Position numbers and translations under genes: made by a program
Notes under the pieces: model-generated
The model's database searches: none
Told to the model about the DNA's origin: nothing
The model's input: the letters and a program-made list of their open reading frames with translations, nothing else
Shown here: positions 15,115 through 22,806 of the stretch, one piece after another
Numbering within the stretch: the stretch's first letter is position 1
Layout of the letters: every line of letters starts with the position of its first letter
NCBI GenBank assembly: GCA_038329965.1
Contig: JBBQNN010000044.1
Coordinates: forward strand, 1-34,027
From: QHCA01 sp003244095
GTDB lineage: Bacteria > Actinomycetota > Actinomycetes > Mycobacteriales > QHCA01
Reading direction: 5' to 3'
Length of the DNA: 34,027 nt

Positions 15115-16050
15115 CTACCCGCGTACGACGTTGTCACCCTCGACACGGACCGGCACGGCCGACAGCGGACGCGCCGCGGGTCCGTGGGTCACCTTGCCGG
15201 CGGCGTCGTACGTCGAGCCGTGGCAGGGGCAACTGAAGCCGGAGCCGGCCCACGCCACGGTGCACCCGGCATGGGTGCAGACCGCCGAGAACGCGACAAA
15301 GTCTCCGGCCTTCGGCTGGACGACAGCGATCGGGCTGGCGCCGTCGATGACGATGCCGGTGCCTACCGGCACCTTCGACGTCGCGACCAGGGCCTTGCCC
15401 GCCGCGCCCGCATTGCCGCCCGCCGCCGTCGTCTGCGGCAACTGGCGGCGGAACCTCGTGGCCACCCACGCGGCGTTGAGGCCGACGAAGGCCAGGACGG
15501 CGGCGGAAGCGCCGTATCTCAGCAGGGACCGGCGGTCCATGGCGGGCTCGTCGGGCGCGCGACGCCGGGCCAGCAGTCCGCCGAGGGACAGCACCCCGTC
15601 CGAGCCGTACCCGATGAGCGGCAGCCACATCACCAGGAAGACGATGTCGGAGCCGAAGTAGTAGGGAGTCGTGTTCCAGCTTGCGGTCAGCAGGAAGGTC
15701 AGCGACAGGATCGCCCCGCCGCCGGCCGCGAGGCGCGACCAGAGGCCTACCAGGGTCGCGAGGCCGACCGCGATCTCGGCGAGGGCGATCAGTAGGCCGG
15801 CCGCGTCGGAGTGGTTGGCCGCGATGCCGATCAACGCGCCGATCGGGCTGGTGTGGCGGTAGCTCGCCATCTGCGCCGCCACCGACTGCGGGTCGCTCGC
15901 CGCTGCGAAGTAGTGCGGGTCGGAGAGCTTCTGAAGGCAGGCGTACGTAAAGGTCACGCCGAGGAACAGCCGTTGCGGTATGAGCACCCAGCCGGGGCGG
16001 CGCAGCCGTTGCCTCCAGGGCGTGTCGGCGGGCTCGCCGTCAACATTCAC
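15115..16050 (-). CDS. DoxX membrane domain fused to a Rieske [2Fe-2S] domain
   Basis: A 311-residue redox protein. Residues 20-165 form a DoxX-like bundle of four or five membrane helices. A further signal-anchor helix (about 170-190, after RRSLLRYG) leads to an extracytoplasmic Rieske domain. Cluster ligands are Cys258 and His260 (CTHAGC) and Cys274 and His277 (CPCHGS); Cys263 and Cys276 should form the stabilising disulfide seen in high-potential Rieske proteins. GTG 16050 was chosen because AGGGTGG lies 5-6 nt upstream; GTG 16059 is possible. DoxX-type subunits act in quinone-linked oxidoreductases, so electron transfer between quinone and an unknown periplasmic partner is a reasonable inference. 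The two domains joined in one chain are unusual but recur in actinobacteria. Confidence 0.85.
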   Translation of the reverse strand: MNVDGEPADTPWRQRLRRPGWVLIPQRLFLGVTFTYACLQKLSDPHYFAAASDPQSVAAQMASYRHTSPIGALIGIAANHSDAAGLLIALAEIAVGLATLVGLWSRLAAGGGAILSLTFLLTASWNTTPYYFGSDIVFLVMWLPLIGYGSDGVLSLGGLLARRRAPDEPAMDRRSLLRYGASAAVLAFVGLNAAWVATRFRRQLPQTTAAGGNAGAAGKALVATSKVPVGTGIVIDGASPIAVVQPKAGDFVAFSAVCTHAGCTVAWAGSGFSCPCHGSTYDAAGKVTHGPAARPLSAVPVRVEGDNVVRG

Positions 16051-16259
16051 GCGATCCACCCTATTGCCCGGCCCGCAGACTCCGTGAAGGACCAGTCCTC
16101 AGCATTCACCACGGCTCCCGCGTCGTCGGTCTCTCCCGGCTCCACCAGTACTACGGGAGCTGCCACCGGATGGTTCAGCTGCAGAGCATCCCGGTACGTC
16201 AGGACGAGGTGGTCCCCTCCAACCGCAGCCCGTTTTGCGCAGGGTGTGAGGATCGACGG

Positions 16260-16493
16260 ATGACACCGGAGATCCGGGCCTTCGTGGCCGCTCACCTCGA
16301 CGTGCCCGCCGACCGGCTGACCGATCGGGTACTCCTCGGCGAGGAATTGGCCGTCGACTCCTTGGCGGCGATCGAGCTCGCGATGGCGCTGGAGGAGGAG
16401 TTCGGCATCGGGCTGAGCGAGGACGTCATGGCCGGTGTCCACACTTACGGCGACCTCGAGCGCGTCGTGATCGCGCAGCGAGGGTCGTCCTAG
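16260..16493 (+). CDS. Orphan acyl carrier protein
   Basis: A 77-residue acidic four-helix carrier with the phosphopantetheine site Asp33-Ser34-Leu35 in AVDSLAAIEL, followed by the recognition helix AMALEEEFGIGL. Start ATG 16260 has GAGGA about 8 nt upstream. No ketosynthase, acyltransferase or ligase adjoins it, so it is not the housekeeping fatty-acid ACP of a fab cluster. It would need a transferase such as the one at 9930. Its partner pathway cannot be read from the window. Confidence 0.88.
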   Translation: MTPEIRAFVAAHLDVPADRLTDRVLLGEELAVDSLAAIELAMALEEEFGIGLSEDVMAGVHTYGDLERVVIAQRGSS

Positions 16494-16503
16494 TCGTCGC
16501 CAG

Positions 16504-16533
16504 CTGGGGCGGCTGGGGCGGCTGGGGCGGCTG
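16504..16533. repeat. 9-bp tandem repeat
   Basis: Three perfect copies of CTGGGGCGG plus a partial fourth, starting 11 bp after the acyl carrier protein stop. Probably a simple-sequence expansion. Confidence 0.8.
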
Positions 16534-16596
16534 TCAAGCCGTCGTCCCCAGGGGCCGTGCCGCCCACAGAATCCGTTCCGCCCTGCCTGACGGGCC

Positions 16597-16622
16597 GCCC
16601 CACCCGGCAGGGTCGGTGGGGC
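16597..16622. other. Hairpin in the SSB leader
   Basis: Perfect 8-bp arms GCCCCACC and GGTGGGGC around a 10-nt loop, ending 44 nt before the SSB start. There is no T-tract, so intrinsic termination is doubtful. It could be a leader structure or simply GC-rich chance symmetry. Confidence 0.35.
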
Positions 16623-16665
16623 CGGCGGCGATCCGCGCCGCCGCAGTCCGTGCAAGGAGGATTTC

Positions 16666-17109
16666 GTGAACGACACGATGTTGACCGTTATCGGCAACGT
16701 GGTCGACACCCCGCAACGCCGGGTGCTCGAAGGCGGCGCGAGCGTGACCAGCTTCCGCGTCGCGTCCACCTCGCGTCGCTTCGACCGCGAGCAGAACGCC
16801 TACGTCGACCGCGACACGCTCTTCGTGCGGGTCAACTGCTGGCGCCAGCTCGGCGACAACGTGACCCGCTCGCTGGTCAAGGGCGACCCCGTCGTCGTGG
16901 TGGGGCGCTACTTCAGCCGCCGGTACGAGGTCGAGGAGCAGAAGCGCACCGCCTACGACCTGGAGGCCTACGCCATCGGCCACGACCTGTCGCGGGGCAC
17001 GACGATCTACACCCGTACCCGGCCGGCGGGCGACGCCTTGGCCCCCTACGAGGTCGAGGACGAGGCGCCCGAGGTGATCGAGGCGGAGGTGCCGGCACCG
17101 GTCGGCTGA
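16666..17109 (+). CDS. Single-stranded DNA-binding protein, short paralogue (Rv2478c-like)
   Basis: A 147-residue OB-fold protein. The SSB pattern is seen in LTVIGNVVDTP, VTSFRVAST, FVRVNCWRQLGDNVTRSLVKGDPVVVVGRY and YDLEAYAIGHDLSRG. The C-terminus is acidic but lacks the terminal DDxPF tip used by replicative SSB to recruit partners, so it is probably the auxiliary paralogue. GTG 16666 has AGGAGG 5 nt upstream. It is followed by ettA at 88 bp, the same order (Rv2478c, Rv2477c) as recalled for M. tuberculosis. Confidence 0.9.
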   Translation: MNDTMLTVIGNVVDTPQRRVLEGGASVTSFRVASTSRRFDREQNAYVDRDTLFVRVNCWRQLGDNVTRSLVKGDPVVVVGRYFSRRYEVEEQKRTAYDLEAYAIGHDLSRGTTIYTRTRPAGDALAPYEVEDEAPEVIEAEVPAPVG

Positions 17110-17197
17110 GGGCTCGGCCGGGCGAGCGGAATGCGGGCCGGTGCCGGTGTGCTGAGACACTGGTGGGGACATCACTTCAGCTAAGGAAACCCAGCCA

Positions 17198-18880
17198 GTG
17201 GCTCAGTACATCTACACGATGCGCAAGGTACGCAAGGCGCACGGCGACAAGGTCATTCTCGACGACGTGACGCTGGCGTTCCTTCCCGGCGCCAAGATCG
17301 GCGTGGTCGGGCCCAACGGGGCCGGCAAGTCGACGGTGCTCAAGATCATGGCGGGCATGGACCAGGCCTCCAACGGTGACGCGACGCTCAGCCCCGGCTA
17401 CACCGTCGGCCTCCTAGAGCAGGAGCCGGCACTGACCGAGGACAAAAACGTCCGCGACAACGTCGAGGAGGCCGTCGCGCCCACCCGCGATCTGCTGGCC
17501 AAGTTCGAGGCCGTCAGCGCCAAAATGGGCGAGCCCGACGCCGACTTCGACGTGCTGCTCGCCGAGCAGGGCGAGCTCATGGAGCAGATCGAGCACGTCG
17601 GTGCCTGGGAGCTCGACTCGCAGATCGAGATGGCGATGGACGCGTTGCGCTGCCCTGCCGGCGACGCCGACGTGGCGACGCTGTCCGGTGGCGAGCGGCG
17701 CCGCGTGGCCCTGTGCAAGTTGCTCCTGCAGCAGCCGGACCTGCTTTTGCTCGACGAGCCGACCAACCACCTCGACGCCGAGAGCGTGCTCTGGCTCGAG
17801 CAACACCTGGCCAAATACCCCGGTTCGGTGCTTGCGGTCACCCACGACCGCTACTTCCTCGACAACGTGGCAGAGTGGATCCTCGAGCTCGACCGCGGCC
17901 GCGCGTACCCGTACGAAGGCAACTACACGACCTACCTCGAGGCCAAGCAGGCCCGGCTCAAGGTCGAGGGTGCCAAGGACGCCAAGCGGCAGCGGCAACT
18001 TCTCCAGGAGCTCGAGTGGGTGCGATCCAGCCCCAAGGCCCGGCAGGCCAAGAGCAAGGCTCGGCTGCAGCGCTACGAGGAGATGGCCACCGAGGCCGAG
18101 CGTGGCCGCAAGATGGACTTCGAAGAGATCCAGATCCCGCCGGGCCCCCGGCTGGGCAACCTCGTCATCGAGTCCAAGGGGCTGACCAAGGGTTTCGGCG
18201 ACCGGTCCCTGATGGCCGACCTGTCCTTCTCACTGCCGCGAGGTGGCATCGTCGGCGTCATCGGCCCCAACGGGGTGGGCAAGACCACGCTGTTCAAGAT
18301 GATCATCGCCGAGGAGCACCCGGATGCCGGCGATCTCACGATCGGCGAGACCGTCAAGATCTCCTACGTCGACCAGGGCCGCTCCCAGCTCGCCGGTGAC
18401 AAGACCATCTTCGAGGCGATCTCTGACGGTCTCGACCACATCAAGGTCGGCAGTCGTGAGATGCCGTCGCGGGCCTATGTGGGCACTTTTGGCTTCAAGG
18501 GGCCAGACCAGCAGAAGCCGGTGAAGGTGCTCTCCGGCGGGGAGCGCAACCGGCTCAACCTGGCGCTCACGCTCAAGCACGGCGGCAACGTGCTGCTGCT
18601 CGACGAGCCGACCAACGACCTCGACGTCGAGACTCTGCAGTCGCTGGAGCAGGCGCTGCTGGAGTTCCCCGGCTGTGCCGTGATCACCAGTCACGACCGG
18701 TGGTTCCTCGACCGCGTGGCGACGCACATCCTCGCGTGGGAGGGCACGGACAGCCACCCTGACCGGTGGTTCTGGTTCGAGGGCAATTTCGAGGACTACG
18801 AGCGCAACAAGATCGAGCGGCTCGGCCCCGATGCCGCCCGCCCGCACCGGGTCACCTACCGCAAGCTCACCCGCGACTGA
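17198..18880 (+). CDS. ettA: Energy-dependent translational throttle protein EttA (ABC-F ATPase)
   Basis: A 560-residue soluble twin ABC ATPase that binds the ribosomal E site and links translation to the ATP/ADP ratio. It opens MAQYIYTM and continues PGAKIGVVGPNGAGKS as in E. coli EttA (555 residues). The first Walker A is GPNGAGKS with signature LSGGERRR and LLLDEPTNHLDAES. The inter-domain arm (about 245-310) is rich in Lys and Arg. The second domain has GPNGVGKT, LSGGERNR and LLLDEPTNDLDVE. GTG 17198 is supported by AAGGAAA upstream and the family N-terminus. The M. tuberculosis orthologue is Rv2477c. All catalytic motifs are intact. Confidence 0.95.
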   Translation: MAQYIYTMRKVRKAHGDKVILDDVTLAFLPGAKIGVVGPNGAGKSTVLKIMAGMDQASNGDATLSPGYTVGLLEQEPALTEDKNVRDNVEEAVAPTRDLLAKFEAVSAKMGEPDADFDVLLAEQGELMEQIEHVGAWELDSQIEMAMDALRCPAGDADVATLSGGERRRVALCKLLLQQPDLLLLDEPTNHLDAESVLWLEQHLAKYPGSVLAVTHDRYFLDNVAEWILELDRGRAYPYEGNYTTYLEAKQARLKVEGAKDAKRQRQLLQELEWVRSSPKARQAKSKARLQRYEEMATEAERGRKMDFEEIQIPPGPRLGNLVIESKGLTKGFGDRSLMADLSFSLPRGGIVGVIGPNGVGKTTLFKMIIAEEHPDAGDLTIGETVKISYVDQGRSQLAGDKTIFEAISDGLDHIKVGSREMPSRAYVGTFGFKGPDQQKPVKVLSGGERNRLNLALTLKHGGNVLLLDEPTNDLDVETLQSLEQALLEFPGCAVITSHDRWFLDRVATHILAWEGTDSHPDRWFWFEGNFEDYERNKIERLGPDAARPHRVTYRKLTRD

Positions 18881-18893
18881 GGCGGGCGGCCGG

Positions 18894-19286
18894 TCACTGC
18901 GTCTGACGGTTCTGCAGGCTGAAGGCCGCTGATTCGAGGTAGTCCCACAAGGCTGTGGCGTACTCCACGGGGAGCTCCAGAGAGTCGACCGCGGAGCGCA
19001 TGTGCGACAGCCAGGCAACCCTCTCGCGCTCGCCGATGGCGAACGGCACGTGTCGCAGCCGCAGCCGTGGATGACCGCGCTGCTCGGAATAGGTACGGGG
19101 ACCGCCCCAGTACTGGGCGAGGAACATCGTGAGCCGGTCCTGCGCCGCGGACAGGTCCTCGTCGGGGTACAGCGGCCGAAGCACCGGGTCGGTGGCGACG
19201 CCGGCGTAGAAGTCCGACACCAGCCGCCGGAAGGTCTCCTCCCCGCCCACGGCGTCGTAGAAGGTCCGCGCTGCTGGCTCGGTCAC
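18894..19286 (-). CDS. glbO: Truncated haemoglobin, group II (trHbO)
   Basis: A 130-residue 2-on-2 globin that binds haem and O2 and may support respiration or peroxide/NO chemistry. The proximal His F8 is His79 (RLRHVPF). Tyr27 (B10), Tyr40 (CD1) and Trp92 (G8) match, with a constant offset of four, Tyr23, Tyr36 and Trp88 of M. tuberculosis trHbO (Rv2470). The group signature GHPRLRLRH is present. GTG 19286 has AGGA about 9 nt upstream. It converges on ettA with 13 bp between stops. The region upstream of its start contains a 41-bp repeat array, so its promoter must lie within about 50 bp or inside the array. Confidence 0.92.
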   Translation of the reverse strand: MTEPAARTFYDAVGGEETFRRLVSDFYAGVATDPVLRPLYPDEDLSAAQDRLTMFLAQYWGGPRTYSEQRGHPRLRLRHVPFAIGERERVAWLSHMRSAVDSLELPVEYATALWDYLESAAFSLQNRQTQ

Positions 19287-19337
19287 CCGTCCATCCTCCC
19301 ATCGGCCGCACCAGCGCCGCTCGCGCGTGGAGTCACC

Positions 19338-19450
19338 CGCCAATCCAGCGTCTTCCCGGAAGTTGTCGCTTTCGCGGGCGCCAATCCAGCGTCTTCCCGG
19401 AAGTCGTTGCTTTCGCGGGCGCCAATCCAACGTCTTCCCGGAAGTTGTCA
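19338..19450. repeat. Tandem array of a dispersed 41-bp repeat (2.7 copies)
   Basis: Units at 19338, 19379 and 19420, each beginning CGCCAATCCAGCGTCTTCCC (Aac in place of Agc in the third copy), with period 41 and few mismatches. The core TTCCCGGAA is a self-complementary 9-mer. The third copy reaches the stop codon of the acetyltransferase gene (19448-19450). The same unit occurs as an inverted pair at 26968-27055. Confidence 0.9.
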
Positions 19451-20014
19451 GTTCGGCGGCGGCCCGCGATGCTCCATCCCTGCGACGTCGCCGGGGCGCA
19501 GGCGGAAGAGTTCCAGGTGTGCGTCGTAGTAGTCGTCGGTCTGCCCCAGGTGGGTCATCCCGATGCGGCGAGCGGTGGCCATCGACCGCTCGTTGTCGGT
19601 CCGCACGACCGCGTAGACCGCGTCGAGGCCGGCGGCGAAGCCGCGCTCGGCCGCCGCCGTGCCGGCCTCGGTCGCATAGCCGTGGCCCCACTGGTCCGGT
19701 CGCAGGTGCCAGCCGATCTCGATCTCGCTCTGGCCCGGCGGCAGCGGCTTGAGCAGGACCGCGCCGATCGGCGCGGTCCTCGCCCGCAGCGTGAGCGCCC
19801 AGAAGCCGAAGGCAGGGTCCTGGCCGATCGGCGGCGGCGCCATCCAGCGGGTCACCCGCTCCCGCATCTGGTCGACGGAGGTGACCGGCGTGGGGGCGGA
19901 GCCGAGCCAGCGCGTGACCTCCCAGTGCCGGTAGATCTCGTAGGCCGCCTCGGCGTCGTCGGAGCGCCATTGCCGCACGGCGAGACGGCCGGTGGTGAAG
20001 ACGTCCGCGGGCAT
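19448..20014 (-). CDS. GNAT N-acetyltransferase (RimJ/RimL-like)
   Basis: A 188-residue acetyl-CoA-dependent transferase. It begins FTTGRLAVRQWRSDDAEAAYEIY, the usual RimJ/RimL opening. The acetyl-CoA pyrophosphate loop is QWGHGYA within GWHLRPDQWGHGYATEAG. The C-terminal part has NERSMATARRIGM, typical of the family. ATG 20014 starts two bases after the stop of the tandem-GNAT gene, so the two are co-transcribed. Its stop codon lies at the edge of the 41-bp repeat array. Substrate unknown (small amine, antibiotic or protein N-terminus). Confidence 0.87.
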   Translation of the reverse strand: MPADVFTTGRLAVRQWRSDDAEAAYEIYRHWEVTRWLGSAPTPVTSVDQMRERVTRWMAPPPIGQDPAFGFWALTLRARTAPIGAVLLKPLPPGQSEIEIGWHLRPDQWGHGYATEAGTAAAERGFAAGLDAVYAVVRTDNERSMATARRIGMTHLGQTDDYYDAHLELFRLRPGDVAGMEHRGPPPN

Positions 20015-20016
20015 CG

Positions 20017-20985
20017 TCAATGGCCGATCATCCGGTGCAGGCGCAGGAACGCCGGCCGGAAGCCGAGCCGGGCCCAAGCGCGCGAGGACAGCAGGTTGCT
20101 CGCCCGCCAGTCGGTGACAGCGGCGGGATAGCCGGCCGAAGCCGCCCAGTGCAGCACCGTCCGGCCCAGCGCCTGGCCGACGCCGGTGCCACGGGCCTGC
20201 GGAAGTACGGCGGCGAAGCCGAGGAATCCGGCGCGCGCCGGCCGGATGAGGCTGGTGTTGCTACGGGAGACGCGCACGTCGCACCCGACGCCCGAGCCGA
20301 CCACTACCCCGTCCCGCTCGGCCACGAACGTGGCGTAGTCGGCGTCATCGATCGACTCCTCCCACTCGGCGATGATCTCGTCCAGGGTCGAGGTCGGGCC
20401 GCTGGAGAACACCGGGGAACGGGCCTGGTGCTCCGGCAGCGACAGTTCCAGCGCGGCCAGTGCGGGGATATCGTCGGGCGCCGCCCGGCGGATCGTGACG
20501 CCGGCCGGCGCCGGTGTCCCCGCGGACGTGGTCTCTCGTACGGCGTGGACCTGCTGTTGACCGAAACCGAGCCGGAACCACGCGTCCACGAGTGCGGGAT
20601 CCGTAGCCGGCACGAGCGCGTAGTGCGCCGTCCTGCCGTCGGCGGCCCAGCGCCGGGCTGCCACCGCGTAGAGGTCGCGGATGGTCTCCGCCGCCGCCAC
20701 GGCGTGACCGGCGGGTGTCACCCAGATGTTGGGCCCCCAGATCCCGTTGGGGCTGGGTACCCCGATCAGGTAGCCCTCGGCACGGCCACCGGCGAGCGCG
20801 ACTGCCCCGGATGCGTCCGGGCCGCTCCACAGCTCCGCGATCTCCTCGCGGGCCGCCGCCGGGTCCTCGTAGCGGGCGTCGAGCAGGGGCTCGGCGCGCC
20901 GGTGGACCGCATGCCGCGCGGCGAGCAGGTCCGCCGCCGCATCGAGATCGGCCTCCTCGAACGGCCTGATCTCCAAGCGGGGCAC
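20017..20985 (-). CDS. Tandem-domain GNAT acetyltransferase
   Basis: A 322-residue protein with two GNAT domains, about 3-150 and 163-322. The C-terminal one has a clear acetyl-CoA loop (LPQARGTGVGQAL) and the NLLSSRAWARLGFRP ending. The N-terminal one is degenerate in the loop (WVTPAGHAVAAAETI) and is probably structural. The start is GTG 20985, preceded by a TAGCGT box at leaderless distance. It forms an operon with the downstream RimJ/RimL-like gene. Duplicated GNAT proteins of this size include mycothiol synthase, but the characteristic residues cannot be checked here, so no substrate is assigned. Confidence 0.82.
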   Translation of the reverse strand: MPRLEIRPFEEADLDAAADLLAARHAVHRRAEPLLDARYEDPAAAREEIAELWSGPDASGAVALAGGRAEGYLIGVPSPNGIWGPNIWVTPAGHAVAAAETIRDLYAVAARRWAADGRTAHYALVPATDPALVDAWFRLGFGQQQVHAVRETTSAGTPAPAGVTIRRAAPDDIPALAALELSLPEHQARSPVFSSGPTSTLDEIIAEWEESIDDADYATFVAERDGVVVGSGVGCDVRVSRSNTSLIRPARAGFLGFAAVLPQARGTGVGQALGRTVLHWAASAGYPAAVTDWRASNLLSSRAWARLGFRPAFLRLHRMIGH

Positions 20986-20993
20986 GACGGCTG

Positions 20994-20999
20994 ACGCTA
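20994..20999 (-). promoter_or_regulatory. Probable -10 element of a leaderless promoter (tandem GNAT gene)
   Basis: TAGCGT on the minus strand, 8 nt before GTG 20985. No ribosome binding site is visible between them, which fits a leaderless transcript. Confidence 0.4.
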
Positions 21000-21087
21000 T
21001 CGGCCGGTGCGACCCGCTGCCAGCGGTTTCATCGCCCCGCCGGCGACGCGGACAACACCCACGTCGTGATCAGCGGTGGCGCGGGGT

Positions 21088-22152
21088 CTACTTCTCGCTA
21101 GGCGGCACCTCGAGCGGCGGGGCGGGGGTGGGGGTGCCGCCGGCGATCAGCATCGTGCCAGGCGGGTACGGCAGGTCGATCCGCTCGGAGTCGAAGCGCT
21201 CCTTGATGCGCCCCCGTAGCTCCCGGGCCACCGGGGCCTGCTGCTCCGGCTTGGTCTTCACCATGAGGCGCAGCGCCACGCCCTCCCTGCTCATGGTCTC
21301 GACACCGGTGACGGCCGGCTCCTCGATGATCAGGTCGGCGTACTCCGGGTCGTGCCAGACCTCGTCGGCCACCTCCTTGAGCACCTCGCGGGCGCGGCGC
21401 AGGTCGGCGGTGTACGCGACCGGCACGTCGATGATCGCCCGCGACCAGCCCTGGCTCTTGTTGCCCACCCGCAGGATCTCGCCGTTGCGGACGTACCAGA
21501 CCACGCCCACGTCATCACGCAGTCGCGTCGTGCGCAGCCCGACCGCCTCGACGGTCCCCGTCGCCTCGCCGACGTCGATCACATCGCCCACGCCGTACTG
21601 ATCCTCGAGGATCATGAACATGCCGGACAGGAAGTCCTTGACCAGGTTCTGCGCGCCGAAGCCGACCGCGACGCCCACGATGCCAGCGCTGGCGATGAGG
21701 GGCGCCAGGTTGATCCCGACCTCGCCCAGCATGAGCATGAAGGCGATCACGCCGATCACCGCCGAGGCGATGCTGCGCAGCACCGACCCGATCGTCGCGG
21801 CCCGCTGGCGCCGTCGCTCCGATGTCAGCGGGCCCACGTCGAGATGCTCCGCCGCCCGGTCGCGCAACGGGCGCAGCACGTTCGGCACCTTCGACTCCGA
21901 GGTGGTGGTGATGAAGCGGTTGATCACGCGGTGAGCGAGGAAGCGGATCACGAAGGCGCCGACGGCGATGAACAGGATCTGCAGGGGCTTGGCGATGAGC
22001 CAGTCGGCGCTGCTGGCCAGCCAGCCCTGCTTGGTCACCCGGTAGACGAACTCGCAGAGCGTTCCGGGCTCGGAAACACATGACGGCTTGGCGGCGAGCA
22101 ACGCGTGGGCACCGGTCTGCAGGGTGGGAGTCACCCCTCCTTGGTAGCGCAT
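21088..22152 (-). CDS. Small-conductance mechanosensitive channel (MscS family)
   Basis: A 354-residue membrane channel that releases solutes under hypo-osmotic stress. An N-terminal extracytoplasmic segment with two cysteines is followed by helices at about 53-73 and 120-145 and the pore helix with GVAVGFGAQNLVKDFLSGMFMI, the Gly/Ala-rich TM3 of MscS. The beta domain starts with EDQYGVGDVIDVG and the C-terminal alpha/beta region ends in a Pro-rich tail. ATG 22152 is used; GTG 22134 lies too close to its AGGAGG. It is divergent from the HNH gene. Confidence 0.9.
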   Translation of the reverse strand: MRYQGGVTPTLQTGAHALLAAKPSCVSEPGTLCEFVYRVTKQGWLASSADWLIAKPLQILFIAVGAFVIRFLAHRVINRFITTTSESKVPNVLRPLRDRAAEHLDVGPLTSERRRQRAATIGSVLRSIASAVIGVIAFMLMLGEVGINLAPLIASAGIVGVAVGFGAQNLVKDFLSGMFMILEDQYGVGDVIDVGEATGTVEAVGLRTTRLRDDVGVVWYVRNGEILRVGNKSQGWSRAIIDVPVAYTADLRRAREVLKEVADEVWHDPEYADLIIEEPAVTGVETMSREGVALRLMVKTKPEQQAPVARELRGRIKERFDSERIDLPYPPGTMLIAGGTPTPAPPLEVPPSEK

Positions 22153-22229
22153 CGGGTCGCGGTCCTTGCCAAGGGGCGTGCCAAATCGGTTTCCGTCGGC
22201 CAGACTGTGCTCTGTCGGAGGTGAGCTGG

Positions 22230-22748
22230 GTGGCCCGGTCGGTCGTGGCGCTGGTTCTCAATGCGACGTACGAGCCACTGTGCGTCGTGCCGGTGCGCCG
22301 TGCCGTCGTCCTGGTGCTCACCGCCAAGGCCGTGGCCGTCGAGCCCGGCGAGGGCACCCTGCACAGCGTCACCCGCGCCATCCGGGTCCCCGCGGTCGTC
22401 CGGCTGACCCACTTCGTCCGCGTTCCCTACCGCGCTCAGGTGCCGCTCACCCGCAAGGCGGTCTTCGCCCGTGACGGGCATCGCTGCGTCTACTGCGGGG
22501 CCGCGGCGACCAGCATCGACCACGTGGTGCCGCGTTCGCGTGGCGGCACGCACACCTGGGACAACGTCGTGGCCGCCTGCAGCCGCTGCAACCATGCCAA
22601 GGCCGACCGTTCCGTGGCCGAGTTGGGCTGGCCGCTCGGCGTCCTGCCGCACGCCCCCAAGGGCATGGCATGGCGCGTCCTCGGGCACCGCAGCATCGAC
22701 CCGCGCTGGAAGCCCTACCTCGGCGACACGGAGTCGGCCACGGCCTGA
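22230..22748 (+). CDS. HNH endonuclease family protein (Rv2469c-like)
   Basis: A 172-residue protein. The N-terminal half (VLNATYEPLCVVPVRRAVVLVL and VRVPYRAQVPLTRKAVFARD) is the conserved lead of an actinobacterial HNH group. The HNH core has a zinc pair CVYCG, the first His in SIDHVVPRSRGG, the Asn in TWDNVVAACSRC, and the last His in CNHAKADR. GTG 22230 was chosen because GGAGGTGA lies 5 nt upstream; GTG 22221 falls inside that site. The gene sits in the same chromosomal neighbourhood as M. tuberculosis Rv2469c. It stands alone without a methylase, so it is not an obvious restriction system; its role is unknown. Confidence 0.87.
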   Translation: MARSVVALVLNATYEPLCVVPVRRAVVLVLTAKAVAVEPGEGTLHSVTRAIRVPAVVRLTHFVRVPYRAQVPLTRKAVFARDGHRCVYCGAAATSIDHVVPRSRGGTHTWDNVVAACSRCNHAKADRSVAELGWPLGVLPHAPKGMAWRVLGHRSIDPRWKPYLGDTESATA

Positions 22749-22775
22749 ATCGGCCTGAATCGGCCTGAGTCGGCC
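22741..22775. repeat. 10-bp tandem repeat over the HNH stop codon
   Basis: CGGCCTGAAT, CGGCCTGAAT, CGGCCTGAGT and CGGCC in succession. The stop codon of the HNH gene is in the first unit and each unit repeats TGA in the same 10-bp phase. Probably replication slippage. Confidence 0.85.
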
Positions 22776-22793
22776 GATCCGCCGCCGCTCGGC

Positions 22794-22799
22794 TAGCGT
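22794..22799 (+). promoter_or_regulatory. Probable -10 element of a leaderless promoter (amidase)
   Basis: TAGCGT, 7 nt before ATG 22807, with no ribosome binding site between. This supports ATG 22807 over the in-frame GTG 22798, which overlaps the box. Confidence 0.45.
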
Positions 22800-22806
22800 G
22801 CTGCCA

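Noticed and set aside
16047..16259. Minus-strand open frame before the DoxX-Rieske gene (contains DHLVLTYRDALQLNHPVAAP)
   Set aside because: It looks protein-like and would couple to the next gene by a GTGA overlap, but it has no usable start codon and its third-position GC is clearly lower than in neighbouring genes.
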